NCBI GenBank assembly: GCA_015680685.1
Contig: MNCI01002249.1
Coordinates: 334,734-398,733, forward strand
Reading direction: 5' to 3'
DNA from: Gnetum montanum
Lineage: Eukaryota; Streptophyta; Gnetopsida; Gnetales; Gnetaceae
Length of the DNA stretch: 64,000 nt
Positions within the stretch are counted from its first letter, which is position 1, and each line of letters starts with the position of its first letter. The position numbers and the translations under genes are program-made. This document shows, in pieces, positions 1 to 11,790 of this stretch. The notes beneath the pieces were generated by a model that searched no databases, was not told the origin of the DNA, and saw nothing but the letters and a program-made list of their open reading frames with translations.

Positions 1-1
1 G

Positions 2-523
2 TCATATCCAGTTGATTTCCTAGTGATACAAGTCAACAATGACAAAGGGGACTTCCCAATAATAATGGGAAGGACATGGCTAAGTACCATAAACGCATGC
101 CTAGGAATTTATGATCTTTCCCTAAAAATATTTAAGGAAAATGCTTGTGGGAAGATCGAGAAGAAGAAAGTTCCATGCATCACATATAGTGATACAAGGT
201 GTGATTGCATACAGGAATGTTCAGCATTGCCTGCATGCAACCGATGTGCACTAGAGGTTAACATACAAAGGTGCCTGTATGTAGCAACCACACAACAAGA
301 AAATACCCAATGGTTGACAGCTAACCAAGAGAGCAACTCACCAATATGCATGGAACTATTTGAGAGAATAACGTGCGCACGCGTCGAAAGCATAGATGCA
401 CTGGAGTATGAGTGTCGCCAACTTCCAACCCTTAATCTGAAAACACTAATTGAGGGAAGTTGGAAACTGTTAGAAAATTCAAATGAGTACTGCAATAGGA
501 GAATACTAGTCTATGTGCAATAG
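2..523 (+). pseudogene. Retroviral-type aspartic protease, C-terminal part
   Basis: The translation contains the C-terminal half of a Ty3/gypsy aspartic protease: a Y-P-V/I-D-F-L-V-I strand, then FPIIMGR.WLST, the family's second conserved block (compare ILGRPFL in other elements). The catalytic DSG is upstream of the window; the homologous copies at 37915 (plus) and 18750 (minus) retain that region. A Cys-rich tail (residues about 50-85 of the open stretch) follows. The frame ends with TAG at 521-523, just where the homologous A element would continue into RT. The function would be Gag-Pol cleavage in the virus-like particle. It is a relic: partial, with no downstream pol. Confidence 0.8.
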
Positions 524-2495
524 ACCAAACCTTATCATGAACCTAGAATGGTCTATGCACATAGCACATCTGAGAAAGGATGACCTCGCTCATTATTTTA
601 GATCTCTTCCTTCCAACTCAGTCATGGGGGAGATGGCCACCTATGCTGATCAATTGAGGTCCTCAGTTCCTTTTTAAGTTTTTGTTTTACAAATTTCTTT
701 AACTTTTCTTGTTTTTGTTCTAAAACATCGTTCATACCCTTTCATTTATTTGTCTAATTATTTATTTTGTTAAGGTTTGTCACCCAATAAGTGCTCCTGA
801 TGATGGTATGAACTGTATTCTATTGATTGCTAATATTTGGTTTTTACCTTTAAGTTATGATGGTGATACTTTGGTATGGTTCTTTTTATATAGTAGGCAA
901 TGAGTCCACATCATCCACACATTCATGAAATTCTATGGTCTCTCTTGTCTTGGAATTATACAGTCCCTTTTCTTAAAGTAATTAGAACTATCAACAAATT
1001 GGTGACTGGGCATTTCCCAAACTAAGGAAGGACTCAAATATTGAAAGGGTTTGATGTCAAGGGGACTTGATGCACTTGTGCTGGCCATTCTCTTGGGTGC
1101 TTGGATGCTTTCTTCTTGAGTCTCCTGTACCATTCTAATGCTGCTCCATTATAAAGAAGCTGAGCTAATAAAAATAATAAGTCTTTGCATGGTGTGGTTC
1201 TCATGCATAAAAAATAATAGTGAGAATTCAAAGCACATCCCTTAAACAAAATAATCATCTGGGCTACAAGCATTGGTTATGGAACTTAATAAAAATGTTC
1301 CCTCTAACTAAGGCCCATCCTTCCTTCCCACTTTCTCCTTTCTTGTTTTGTCGGAATAGTGGTGACTCTTTAGTGAAAGCATTCTTGTTACTTCAAGTGG
1401 ATGGATGGGCCAAATGTATTAATGTGAAGTCATTGGATGGGGATTGTTTGAGGCCAGATTTGGAATGGGATCTACTAAGTCACATTAACTATTAATACAC
1501 AAGGTGCTGTACGCCACCTTGTTCTTGAGATTCCATTCCATTCTCTTCTTTCCATCCTTCTTTCTCCATTTATCATCTCATTGCCGATTGTATCTGTAGT
1601 CCATATTTTGGTTAATGCATTGTTTTCTTTTTGGTAAATTCTTGTGGTTATTATGGTTAATAATTTAACTCTTATTTCCAAATGACATTTCTAGAGCCTA
1701 CGGACTCTTTGAATGTGGGATTGTCAGGGCAGTAAGGGCATGAGCTTGCTTTGGGGAGGACCCACTGGCATTCCTATTTGGTGCATCCATTAATTTCTTT
1801 CACTTAAACATTTCCGCAATCACCATTTATTTTGTTCATTTCCATATTTGACATCCATTTTATTGGCATGGCCGTTGTTTCTTTTTCTCCATCTTTCTTA
1901 TTCCTTATCTTTTTCCATTCTATCACTACTGGAGGTTTGCTCTCAATCATGGGGGTCCTGGTCCAATTTTTTTGATTTTTTCTTAACCCCTACACCTCGA
2001 GTAGTCGCCAATATTATATCCCCAAATCCACATTAGCCATATCACAACTTAGCCAATGGACCTTACGTTGAGGCAAGGTATTAATTACATTGTGATTCAT
2101 TTATCCTTGCTAATATCAGACTGTGTTGTGTGTGCAGATGGCAATCATACAACAACAGATTGGATCTGGAGGAAACACTTGGAATGGACGGGTGCTGGAG
2201 CAGTTATGCAAGGAACAAGATTGATGACGCACTTATGGATGAACAACGAAAAACACAATCATGGCATTGGCAGCAACAAAATTCTTCTTTTCTCTCTCTT
2301 CTCTCTTAGCTGCCAAATAATGCTGGATGTCAAATGTGTTTAGTGTTCACTCTTGTTGTCATGAACACTAAGTTTGCCATGTATTGTAATGATGATCCAT
2401 TCACATATCACCCCATTCACCATTAGTATCATTCAAGTCAATAATCCCATACCTTCCCAATATTTTGTAAGGAACTCGAGGATGAGTTTTCATTT
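524..2495 (+). other. 3' non-coding region between (deleted) pol and PPT
   Basis: There is no convincing ORF. The first 100 bases match the end of pol in A (GACCAAACC...), so part of the pol tail survives. AGTCATGGGGG at 620-630 and AATCATGGGGG at 1945-1955 resemble the terminal PPT. The region aligns by eye over its whole length with 38571-40349 (plus) and with 13321-15230 (minus), so it is a conserved part of the family and not random flank. Confidence 0.7.
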
Positions 2496-2508
2496 AGTCA
2501 TGGGGGTA
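2496..2508 (+). promoter_or_regulatory. Polypurine tract (plus-strand primer site)
   Basis: AGTCATGGGGGTA lies directly against the LTR start TGATGAG. This is the expected place and composition for the RNase H-resistant primer of plus-strand DNA synthesis. Confidence 0.75.
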
Positions 2509-3293
2509 TGATGAGCTGCGATATCGCATTAGCCACGATATTGCGTATGTGATGTCACAGCCCGTTGCTAGTTCTATAAATAAGAGGCAACTTTCCCTTG
2601 TTTCACTCATCTAGAGTTAGTCCCTTAGCCAAACTATAGTAGTTTTACCATTCTAGAGTTAGAATAATTTCCATGTTCCCGCGGTAGGAGTCTCAAAGTG
2701 AACAGATCTTTATTCGAGCAAATTGTATCTAAGCACACATTTGTGTACGGCACTAAAGACGAACTTTTTGATAAACCTTGCAGCATGTGGACTAAGCTAA
2801 ATAGGATTTAATTACTGTTAAATGTTTAAATGCTTTCTTAGATAATTAATCTCTCTCAACCCTTGACTTTCCTAGTTAAGTGCATTCAGTATGACTGCTT
2901 TGAGCACATGTGTAACGCTTGGTAACCCAGTAACGAGTAGCATTTGGTAATCCTAGTAGCGTTGTAGTGATTCAAGGTGTGTACAGAAAGTGGGAATAGA
3001 TACTGGTGCAAGGATAATTAGAACTTAGTTAATAGAAATTAGTTGATTAGTCTCTTCACCCTTTCCCTATTAGCATAGGCGTGAAAAAGATAAAAAGATA
3101 TAAAAATCATACACCTCAGGCTTACTTAACCATACAACCGTGACAATACAAGTAAGTCTGGGAAGATAGCAATTGATTAACCTTAAGTGTTTCATTAGGG
3201 TGTGTAAGCACTTAGTCCTTGGAGTTCGACTGGGTCACGCGTGTAATGCTTGTATTCGTATGGTTGAGTGTAGGGGTACCTCGCCACTCATCA
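2509..3293 (+). repeat. 3' LTR of copy 1
   Basis: It begins TGATGAGCTG and ends CCACTCATCA (TG...CA), 785 bp. U3 is only about 65 bp and carries GATATC-type palindromes (CGATATCGC, CGATATTGC). The TATA box TATAAATAAG is at 2575-2584. An ACACATTTGTGT stem and an AATAAA-like ACTAAAG follow, then two TTGGTAAYCC repeats in U5. It is homologous to the B LTRs at 34401 and 40363 and, in reverse, to the A LTRs. Confidence 0.88.
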
Positions 3294-4145
3294 ATTGTCC
3301 AAGGAAGAAGTTTATTTATTGTGCTCTTTATGATTTTTATATTCTTGAGAAGCTACCTACCTTCAAGCCTGGGTAACATGTCTTTCTAGTGGGATCCCTA
3401 GAAATTTATTCTTGTGCATTTATTTATGTTTTAATTGTGTCAACCTTACCAGAGGGCTACCTTTAGGCATGGGTAACATGTCTTTTCAGTGATATGGTAA
3501 CGCACACTTACTATACTCTTACTTCCATTTTTTGTTAAATCTACAAGGATATAATACAACCTAAGCAACAAGATAGAACTCACAATAGCAATATAAAAGA
3601 ATCCATAAATCCCCTTGATGTTACACGTTTACATTCCCACTTGGTTCTTCACTTTTTGATCCAGGCATAATGATCACAAATTTATTCTTAGTTGTATGAT
3701 GGAAAGAATATAATTATGGCCATGGTAAAAACCTCTTATTAATGGAATGAATGGATGAATGTTGTGGTCTCATTGTTCAACTAATCAGTTCCTTATGACT
3801 TGATAGAAAAATATTCATCTTATTGGACTACATCTTACCTTATTTTTAATGTGTTTTATTAATAATGAAAATATTTACAAAGAAAATGAAAGCAAAGTAT
3901 GAAAAAGATAAAAAAGATAGTATAAATGGAAAAAGATGAAAAGAATGAAAAATCATCAAAGAATAGAAAAATGTTAAGAAAAGAAAAAGGTATAACAAAA
4001 AATTATAAATGAAAAAGAATTGTAAAACAAAAAACTTAAAAAAGCACTTATTAATTCCTAAGTCATGATAAGGCATCTCCCCCTTGACTAAACTCATGGG
4101 CAAGTGTTTAGAAAATGCACCGTAGTTCCCTTGGATCATACACCT
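3294..4145 (-). other. Post-gag non-coding region of D
   Basis: This matches C1 at about 28230-28860 and C2 at about 61040-61650: the phrase GGCATGGG...CATGTCTTTC.AGTGGGAT near 3370, then an A-rich GATAAAAAG stretch at about 3885-4040, then the PPT-like motif (CCCCCTTGACT, 4079-4089). The GGCATGGG/CATGTCTTT segment occurs twice here (around 3370 and 3468), a local duplication not seen in C1 or C2. Confidence 0.6.
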
Positions 4146-4149
4146 GAGG

Positions 4150-6751
4150 TTTCATACTTACTATCCTTAGCGAGTTAGTTTTTCTGTTATCATCCCATAT
4201 AATTGTGATGGTAATTGAATTTTTATCATCTAAGTCCTTATTTTCTCTTTATGTTGGTGTATGATTTTGGTTTAGTATTTCCATTTGTAAGTTTTTAGTT
4301 GGGGTTATTTTTTTAAAATGGGAATTAATAAGTGGTTCAGATTGTTTCATGCATGTTTTGGATAATTAAAAGTTTTTAATTATTGGTCACTAGGTGTCTT
4401 TTGGTTTAGTGGCCCATGTTTTGGATTTTTTTCACATTTCTTGTGGACTAGTGTAATGACCATGTTGACATTCTAGAAGGTTGATCCATAATTGCATCCT
4501 TGTTTTTTAGTAGTAATGCATGGAATTACTTGTCTCTCCATAGTGATAGGTTCATCTATTATGTTTTTCTTTGGAGTGGTAATGGGTATTGACCCTTGTG
4601 TCAAATTAGAAGACATTATTTTGGTGAGGAAGGATGTTGCATGAGTTTGGTCATGTGCTGGTTTTGATTAGTTAGCAAGTTTATGAGTTTTGTGCCCATG
4701 TGAGGAAACTATCCTAAAGAAATGATGTTTCTAAGACTTTTGCTAAGATCTACTAACATTATCATTTACTTGTATGTTCATAGCACAAGTGGCATTCTTA
4801 TGTTGATGTTGTCATGTTGATCCTTCTTGTGTTATTGGTGGTGACATATGGTGGAGGGAAGTATGAGAATATTAAGGATGTGACAAAGGATAAGAGGTGC
4901 AAGATGGTGATCCCACAAGAGATGCTATGGGTTGATGATATTCAAGAGAGTGATAGTAGTGATTTGAGATAAAGAAAGTAGAACCATATAGAGAAACAAA
5001 TTGTTCAACATAGTATTGATACAGATCCAGTTGGTAATAAGGCTATTGCTAGTTTATTGATGACATCCCCCATGATTGTGGGTTTTGCCACTACGGTTGA
5101 TAGTAGTTTTGAGGCTGATAGGAAGCCCCACTAGAATAGTATGGTTGGTTGTAGGACTGTTTATAATTACCCTGTGAGTAAGGTAATTTCCTAGGCATTT
5201 GCTTTTGTATGAACTTGGGATTTAAATCAAAAGCCCCAAACTCATGAAGGTGTAACATAACTAGATAATAGCCCTTTGGATGGTCATATTGGTAGATGTC
5301 ACATCCATCATCCTTTTTTGTGGGTGAGTTTATAGCCTCTTCTCCTACAACTATTTTTCCTTTTTGTTGATAAGTGTTGCTACCTATTTCGTTGTTCTTT
5401 TTCCTCTTCTTATTTTGATCAGTTGATCCTTTTTACATCACCCTCTCCTCTATGGTTTTTATGTAGGTTGTAACTTTATCATTTATCAACTCCCACATCA
5501 TATCTATCCTTGCTTCAAGTTCATTGATAGACTTTTGCATTGGCAAGGTTTGTTATGAAATCACCTTATCAAGAGCTACCTCTTTTTCCTCATCATAGAT
5601 ATGGATCCTCTTCTTTTGAAAAGTTGGATCCCAGTTATATTCCTTTACATTTTGTCATTTACATAGCTCTCCTTCTTCTTTTGCTACCTGATCAACTAGC
5701 CTTTGTATCTGATGAGCTTTTAATTTGGATAACCAACCTTGGGCATAAATCCCAAGGGTCTTCTTTGTTTTATTACGAAGCTCATCTATGATGTGGAGAA
5801 GCTACTCTTTTTAAGAAAAACCATGGCTTGGACATCTATGTAGTAGAGAATAGTATTAATCCAAGGCCACATCCAAGGATTCATGTTGTTCTTACTTCCA
5901 TCCTTGGATTTGTTTTCTTAGGTTGGACACTCTTGCATAGGTTTGGTATTTTTCATTGAAAAACTCTAGCATTGTGAACCATTGGTGGATTGAATATAGT
6001 TCCAAAAATCTATACGAACTTTCAGCTTCATCTATTAGTGTCTTAGGAAAGTGCTTAAGCTTTTATCACTTACTCTTGATGTTTTGCAAGGTGTAGATAT
6101 CATGGAAGGCTTGTAAGTGTTGTTGTGGGTCAGAGTTATAGCCTCCCATAAATTTAGGAATGTTATTCATATCAAGCCTTTTGATGCAAGTTTTCCTTCA
6201 ATGCCTATGGGGTATTCTAACTACCTCCATTATCTATGTCATGCTCCTAGTAGCCAACAAGGGTTCATCATCATCAAACATATCATGGTGATGATGTCTA
6301 TTTCTATTTGTCTGATTATGATGATATCATCTATGCTCACTCTGATGATCTCATCTATTTTTATTTCTATCTTCATCTTGATCTCTTAGTGTATCTCTAT
6401 TTTTATACTTACATTCATCCTTATCAAAACTATATGTGGATGAGGAAGAGGAAGAGGAAGATGGGGAACTAGGAGAATGACCATGCTTGCTATATCTTCC
6501 CCTATGGTCCATTGATTTATATCTTGTAAGTTTGGAGGAGGTCCTAGGCCTTGAGGCCCTCCTTGTTCGAGAACTTACTTCATATCCTCTAGGATTGTTT
6601 GCATTAGTTGAATGTAGTAAGGATCTAAATGAGCATAGGAAACCCTTGCTTGTGGTTTTTTACTCCAATTTTCCTCAATATAGATCCTATCATTTCTCCT
6701 AATAGTGTTTTCATCATATGATTCATTATTGACCCTATGTGAAGAGGACAT
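4150..6751 (-). pseudogene. Gag polyprotein relic of element D
   Basis: The first codon is the ATG at 6751 (reads MSSSHR), about 110 bases inside the PBS. In order on the minus strand: N-terminal part; an acidic/His-rich linker; the retrotransposon gag core around 6180-5830 (a F..KGY..DPQQHL.AFH block, then an L.LFP..L...A..SY block); a helix-rich segment around 5800-5400; a knuckle remnant with YDHPKG near 5250; and a Pro/Tyr-rich tail around 5150-4800. Gag would form the particle and bind RNA. Many stops and frameshifts interrupt it. Below about 4780 the similarity is too weak to place the end exactly. Confidence 0.6.
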
Positions 6752-6861
6752 GGTTTTGTTTGATAGTGTGTATGACTTAAAATATTAATAGTTTCTAAGA
6801 GATAGATCATTAATATGTTTACAGTGATTGTGTATAATATAATTGATCTAGATAACTAGCA

Positions 6862-6882
6862 CCATCTCTAGTAATGGTGCAA
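6862..6882 (-). promoter_or_regulatory. Degenerate primer-binding site of D
   Basis: On the minus strand TTGCACCATTACTAGAGATGG follows the LTR end directly. It is a decayed form of the TGGCGCCGTTGCCGGGGA site, which is complementary to the 3' end of tRNA-Asp. Confidence 0.5.
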
Positions 6883-7720
6883 TGATGAGCAGTAGATACC
6901 CCTACCCCCAACTATATAAATCACAAGTTTTTATACACAATCTAGTCAAATTTCATTTATGGGACTATTTGTAGCATCTAGATTGTTAAGCATTAATCAC
7001 AGGATGTTGTCTTCCCACTTGGATTAGTGGTAGCTTTGTCACATATGGTTTATGCCAAAGTGAGGCATATGATAATTAGTGTTGTTGTGGCCTTATGTTA
7101 ATCTTGATAATAATGGAGAAATTAATTCTTTAATCTAACTAACAATAAGAAGGTAAATCTAAACTAGCCTAGAGTGATTAACATTCAGTCGTAGCTTACC
7201 ATACACATATTGGGCTCATGTAACCGTTACTAGGTTAATAAGTGTTATGCTACTAGTTGAACTAAGCTATAACACTATTGGGATTACCAAAAAATTACAC
7301 TTAAACACTGAAAACTAATTATACTCATTCCTTTTTTCTAGTGAACAAGAAAGTAAAGTATTTGGAAATGTAAATGATTAAACCAAGAAAATAGTAAAAA
7401 CTATGCTAAGTAAAATTGTAAAACTAAGTGGATGCTATAATGATGAAAAACAATTTCAATATTTATTTCTAGACATGAACTATGCCCATTTACACTTCAC
7501 TCAAATAAAGATTTCATACAAATACTCAACACCACACTACAAGAATTCACTCTATCACTAAAACTACAAAATGAAATTGTAAGAATCTACCTAAGGATAG
7601 AATGAAACTTATGTAGATCCATGCACCTAAGTGTTGTATTTATAGGCTACACACATCCTACAATATCAGATCTATGATCTATGATGTATGATCTATGATG
7701 TCATGCATATAAAAATAGTA
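6883..7720 (-). repeat. 5' LTR of D (outer end uncertain)
   Basis: On the plus strand it begins TGATGAGCAG, so on the element strand it ends in CATCA. The element-strand TATA box is at 7637-7646 (TATTTATAGG on plus). It is a reverse-complement match to the LTR at 8753-9770, for example around 7590-7646 against 9007-9070. The U3 end could not be located; similarity fades after about 7720. Confidence 0.65.
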
Positions 7721-8737
7721 TATATATGTGTGCAAGTTAGTGAAATTTTTCACTTTCTCACTTTACAACAAGAGAGTTTTTGCATTTTTTTTAGAACTCT
7801 TGCACACTAGCTTCCAAAGGCCATAACTTTGCCCTCATTTTTTCAATTTCCAAAATTCTGAAATCTTGTTGATCCTAGAGTGCTCAACTTAGTTGTGGGA
7901 GGATGCATTGCATGATATAAGCAAACAAAAATTTGAGAATTTGAGCCAAAATTTCCTAACACCCAGAAGATATTATAAATGTTAAGTATAAAGAGATTAT
8001 AAGAATCTTAAAGTTAATTAATCAAACTAAGGTCAGAAAGATTGAGATAATACTCCTAATAGACCATATCAACTATTTCAGGCCATAATAAGTAAGGAAA
8101 ACAATAGAAGGTTATAAGTAACCAAAAGATATAACACCTAAGGGATTTTAGTTTTGCAAGTTTTTCTAACTTTGTAATCATAATATGATAAGAACTTGAT
8201 CTAATCAAGGATATGAGTAAGACAAAGAGCTATTAAGAACTATTATGAACATTCTAATAATTTCATACCATTGTTGATTGTAGATGATAGACCACTAGAA
8301 GGAGGACCTTCATAGCATGAAAGCTACGAAGACACAACTCTAAGTATCTTCATTATGGCCCATACTAACCAACAATGATGAATGGAACTTAGGAGGAACT
8401 TAAGAGCAATGTATTAGTTCTAGCAAAATAAATAGGCCAATGCAATAGTTAAAATCCAAGGAGTCTCTATGCCATACTAGGTAGAGGAGATAAGGACAGA
8501 AGGGGTGAAACTTTCTAGAAGCTTGATGACAAAGGGAAGAAGTTGATGGAAGATCCATCATCTTCTAAAATACAAACTACATTAAGCCACTTCAAATTTT
8601 ATTTTTGTTTTGTCATGTACTTGTGTCATTTTTGTACACACCACTACAACACTTAGAGTTAGTCAATAATCTCATACCTTCCCAATTTTGTAAAGAAAGA
8701 TTGGTCCTATCTTGTTAACTCAAGTATGACTTTTTAG
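7721..8737. other. Unassigned; right part is the 3' region of a plus-strand Ty3 relic
   Basis: 7721-7960 is AT-rich with nothing recognised. From about 8640 the sequence matches the last 90 bases before the PPT in B (AATCTCATACCTTCCCAAT..TTTGTAA), so the right part belongs to the element whose LTR follows. No ORF between 7960 and 8640 could be assigned. Confidence 0.45.
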
Positions 8738-8752
8738 TCAGTTGTGGGGGTT
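8738..8752 (+). promoter_or_regulatory. Polypurine tract
   Basis: CAGTTGTGGGGGTT adjoins the LTR start TGATGAATC. It is the TTGTGG variant of the PPT seen at 13307 and 56797 (reverse complement). Confidence 0.65.
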
Positions 8753-9770
8753 TGATGAATCATTAACTGGTTGAGATATCGTAGATGCTATGCCATAGAT
8801 TCTACATCACATTTGCATTGTAGCATCCTTGTTGGTGCATCTCAGTTGGCTTTTATGTTGCATTTACAATGTTGTAGATGTGATGTTGGATCTATTTGAT
8901 AAAGTTAATTTTTTTTCACCTACAATATCGTATCTATGATGTTGTATATCTGATATCATAGCTCATGCTATGAAATCATAGATTCAATATCGAAGGATGT
9001 GTGCAACCTATAAATACAACACTTAGATGCATGGATTTGGATAAGTTTCATTCTATCCTTGGGTAGATTCTTGGAGTTTTGTTTCATAAGTTTAGTTATA
9101 GAGTGAATGCTCATAGTGTAGTGTTGAGTAGTTGTACGAAATCTTTCTTCAAGTGTAGTGTGCTTGGGTACAATTCATGTTTGGAAATAAAGATTGAGAT
9201 TGCTTTTCATCATTACAACATCTACTTAGTTTTTTAGTTTTACTTAGCATAGTTTTTACTATTTTCTTAGTTCAATCATTTACATTTTTAAGTACTTTAC
9301 TTTCTTGTTCATTATAAAAGTAGAATGAGTATGACTAGTTTTGAGCATTTAAGTATAATCGGTTGATAATCCTAGTGGTGCTATAGCTTGCTTTTCTTGG
9401 TAGCATAATGCTTGGTAACCCAATAATGGTTACATGAGCCTAAGATGTGTACGGTAAGCTAGGATAGGATGCTCATCACTCTAGGCTAGTTTAGATTTAC
9501 CTTCTTGTTGTTAGTTAGATTAAAGAATTAATTTCTCCATTATTATCAAGTTTAGCATAAGGCCACAACAATATCAATTATCATATGCCTCACTTTGGAC
9601 TAAATCATATGTGACAAAGCTATCACTAGTCCAAGTGGGAAGCTAACATCATGTGATCAATGCTTAATAATCTAGATGCTACAACTAGTCCCATCCACAG
9701 AATTCGATTAGATTGTGTGTGAATGCATGTGATTCATATGTTTGAGTGTAGGGATACCTACCACTCACCA
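8753..9770 (+). repeat. 3' LTR of a plus-strand Ty3 relic
   Basis: TGATGAATC...CCACTCACCA, 1018 bp, the longest LTR here. U3 is about 255 bp and contains decayed GATATC motifs (GAGATATCGTAG, CTGATATCATAG, TCAATATCGAAG). The TATA box is at 9008-9016 and an AAATAAAGA signal lies near 9185. The last A became part of CACCA instead of CATCA. Right of it an unrelated minus-strand gag starts abruptly, so this is a solo or recombined LTR. Confidence 0.75.
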
Positions 9771-11090
9771 ACATCTATGTAGTAAATAATAATATCTACA
9801 AATTACCATATCAAGGGATTCATGTGTCCCTTGCTTCCATCATTGGATTTATTTTCTTAAATTGGACATCCTTAAGTAGGTTTGATACTTATCATTGAAG
9901 AGCTCTAGCATGGTACTTCATCTTTAGATTGATTCTAGTTCTAAATATTGGTACCAACTTTCTGCTTCTTTGATGAGGGTCGTAAGAAATAACTTTAACT
10001 TTTTCCAATCACTCTTAATATTTTAAAGGACGCAAGCATTGTGGAATGCTTAAAGATGGTGCTATGGATTCGCATTATATTCAGCTTCAAATTTGAGAAT
10101 ATTGTTCATGCCTAGTCGCTTAATGTGACTATTCCTTACATGCCTGATAGGGATGTAACTACTTCTCTAATGTTAATCATGTTGCAAGTGGCTAGTAGAG
10201 GTTCTTCATGATTTTTGAGTTATAGGCTTAGTTGTAGTTGTGATCCCTTTAATGCTCATAATGTCAATTCCTTTCTTCATGCCTAATTCTATCTCTTTGT
10301 TGTGCATAATTATCATCTTCTTTGTTAGGATACCTTCTTTGATATTCATGTCTCTCATAATCCTTACATCTTTCCTTGTCATAGTCTCTAGGTCTTTGTT
10401 CCCTCTTGTTGGATTCTACTAATGATCATGAGGTAGAAGAAGAAGCAGTTGAAGAACGGTGTTGGCTAGTTCTCCTTCTATGACTCTGTGATTCATTATC
10501 TTGTGGTTTTGTAGAAGTTTTAGGCCTTGAGATCTGCCTATGTTTGGAGTCTTCTACATCTCTCTTAGGTGTTTTTGTAAGGGTTGAATGCAATTATGTT
10601 TTGATAGGTTTGTCAAAATGAACGAGAGGCGTCTGTGAATGGGATTCATGATTTTGGTAGAATTTTTTGATTATGAATATATCATCATTGATTTCTTCCA
10701 AGAAAACATTATAAGTTACTTTCTTTTCTTTTTTGTTGTCATGTCTTATCTCCATGGTAGCATCCCTTCTTACTTGTGCTTTTGTGGGTTGATATGACCT
10801 TGTTATGTGTTTAGTAACATGATATCCTTCTTGTGCATGGCCAAGGTTCAACCTCATCAAGGTTGCCTACAGCATTGCTGATGTTGAACATTCAAGAGAT
10901 AAAACTACATTATCGTAGAGATCTCTCCAACTTAGTTATTCATCTTGATGGAAAATAAATGTGAATTTGTATGAGCACATGAAATATTGGTTTGCATGGG
11001 TGTACTCTAGTCTTCTTCATCATATCTTTTGTCATGATTCCTTTGTGTTTCTTTGGTAGGTGGTAACTTTTCCTTAAGTGCCAAAGCCAT
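9771..11090 (-). pseudogene. Gag relic of element E (N-terminal two thirds)
   Basis: The start codon is ATG at 11090 on the minus strand (MALALKEK). It aligns with D gag position for position: 9771-10050 matches 5833-6110, the conserved gag core with its KL.LF.K block. A Ser/Arg-rich linker lies at about 10400-10500. It is interrupted by stops throughout and cut at 9771 by the neighbouring LTR, so knuckle and tail are absent. Confidence 0.6.
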
Positions 11091-11219
11091 GTTATATGTT
11101 TGACATTCTTAAGTGTGTGTGTGTTTGTTAAAAGATTGATTAAAATTCTGTAGGATGAACTTTATGATTCTTGATACAACAAACTCTATAAGATCAACTA
11201 CTAAGCAAACATTAATACC

Positions 11220-11238
11220 TCTTTAGCAATGATGCTAA
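11220..11238 (-). promoter_or_regulatory. Degenerate primer-binding site of E
   Basis: On the minus strand TTAGCATCATTGCTAAAGAGG follows the LTR end. The TTAGCAYCRTTG core still resembles the tRNA-Asp-type site. Confidence 0.45.
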
Positions 11239-11790
11239 TGATGAGTGGTAGGATATTCAAACACTTCATCATACAAGTCACAAGTGTACACGCATGACCA
11301 GATCGTAATCCATGCATGGACAATGTAAGTATGCTAGAAGTTGATAATCAATTTGTGATCATTATCTTCTCACTTCGAATTAGTGAAGTTCAATTGTATG
11401 GGTTAACTCTAAGTGAGACATATGATATCTTGATGTTGTTGGCTCATGTTACTCCTAAATGCAAACATAATAAAGGTGAGAATAAAATTTAAATCTAAAT
11501 GATAATAGAAATGCAAGTCTATTCTATCCTATGGCGATGAGTATCCATTCCTAGCTTGCCATACACATCTTGGGCTTATGTAACAATCACTAGGTTACCA
11601 AGTGTTATGCTACTAGGTGAACCAAGAAATAACACTACTGGGATTACAAAATGATTACACTTATATGCTCAAAAATAGTTGTACTCATTTTTGCCTCACT
11701 AATGAACATGGTAAAGTAAAATGCTTGAGAAACATAAAGAACTATACTAAAGTAAGTATATTAAAGAAATGAAAATGAAACTAAGTAAAT
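11239..11790 (-). repeat. Truncated 5' LTR of E
   Basis: It begins TGATGAGTGG on plus and aligns with the first 550 bases of the D LTR (up to ACTAAGTAAATG). It then stops, and integrase sequence of another element begins. TATA box and U3 are lost. Confidence 0.6.

Larger units (their letters stand above)
1..3293 (+). mobile_element. 3' portion of a pol-deleted Ty3/Athila-like retrotransposon (copy 1)
   Basis: The element enters from the left window edge inside its protease, continues through a long non-coding region and ends with a polypurine tract and a 785-bp LTR. The same order is seen at 37783-41167 (element B). No RT, RNase H or integrase lies between protease and 3' region, whereas element A has about 3 kb of pol there. 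It sits against relic D at 3294. The 5' LTR is outside the window, so its target duplication cannot be tested. Confidence 0.85.
3294..7720 (-). mobile_element. Minus-strand gag-bearing Ty3 relic (element D)
   Basis: Read on the minus strand: LTR (from 6883), PBS, gag (6751 down to about 4150), then the non-coding stretch that follows gag in C1 and C2. The element is cut at 3294, exactly where the copy 1 LTR ends, so copy 1 probably inserted into or recombined with it. Its 3' half, and any ORF2, is missing. The outer end of its LTR is not clear; about 7720 is an estimate. Confidence 0.65.

Noticed and set aside
1848-2343. Possible small hydrophobic proteins in the 3' region of copy 1
   Set aside because: The frames are not kept in B or A although the DNA aligns.
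3846-4139. Phe/Leu-rich minus-strand frame resembling a membrane protein
   Set aside because: It is the translation of the A-rich strip that also follows gag in C1, C2 and A, so hydrophobicity is a composition effect.
6883-9770. DNA transposon with 1-kb terminal inverted repeats
   Set aside because: Each repeat has its own PBS or PPT, TATA box and LTR-type ends; no transposase lies between.
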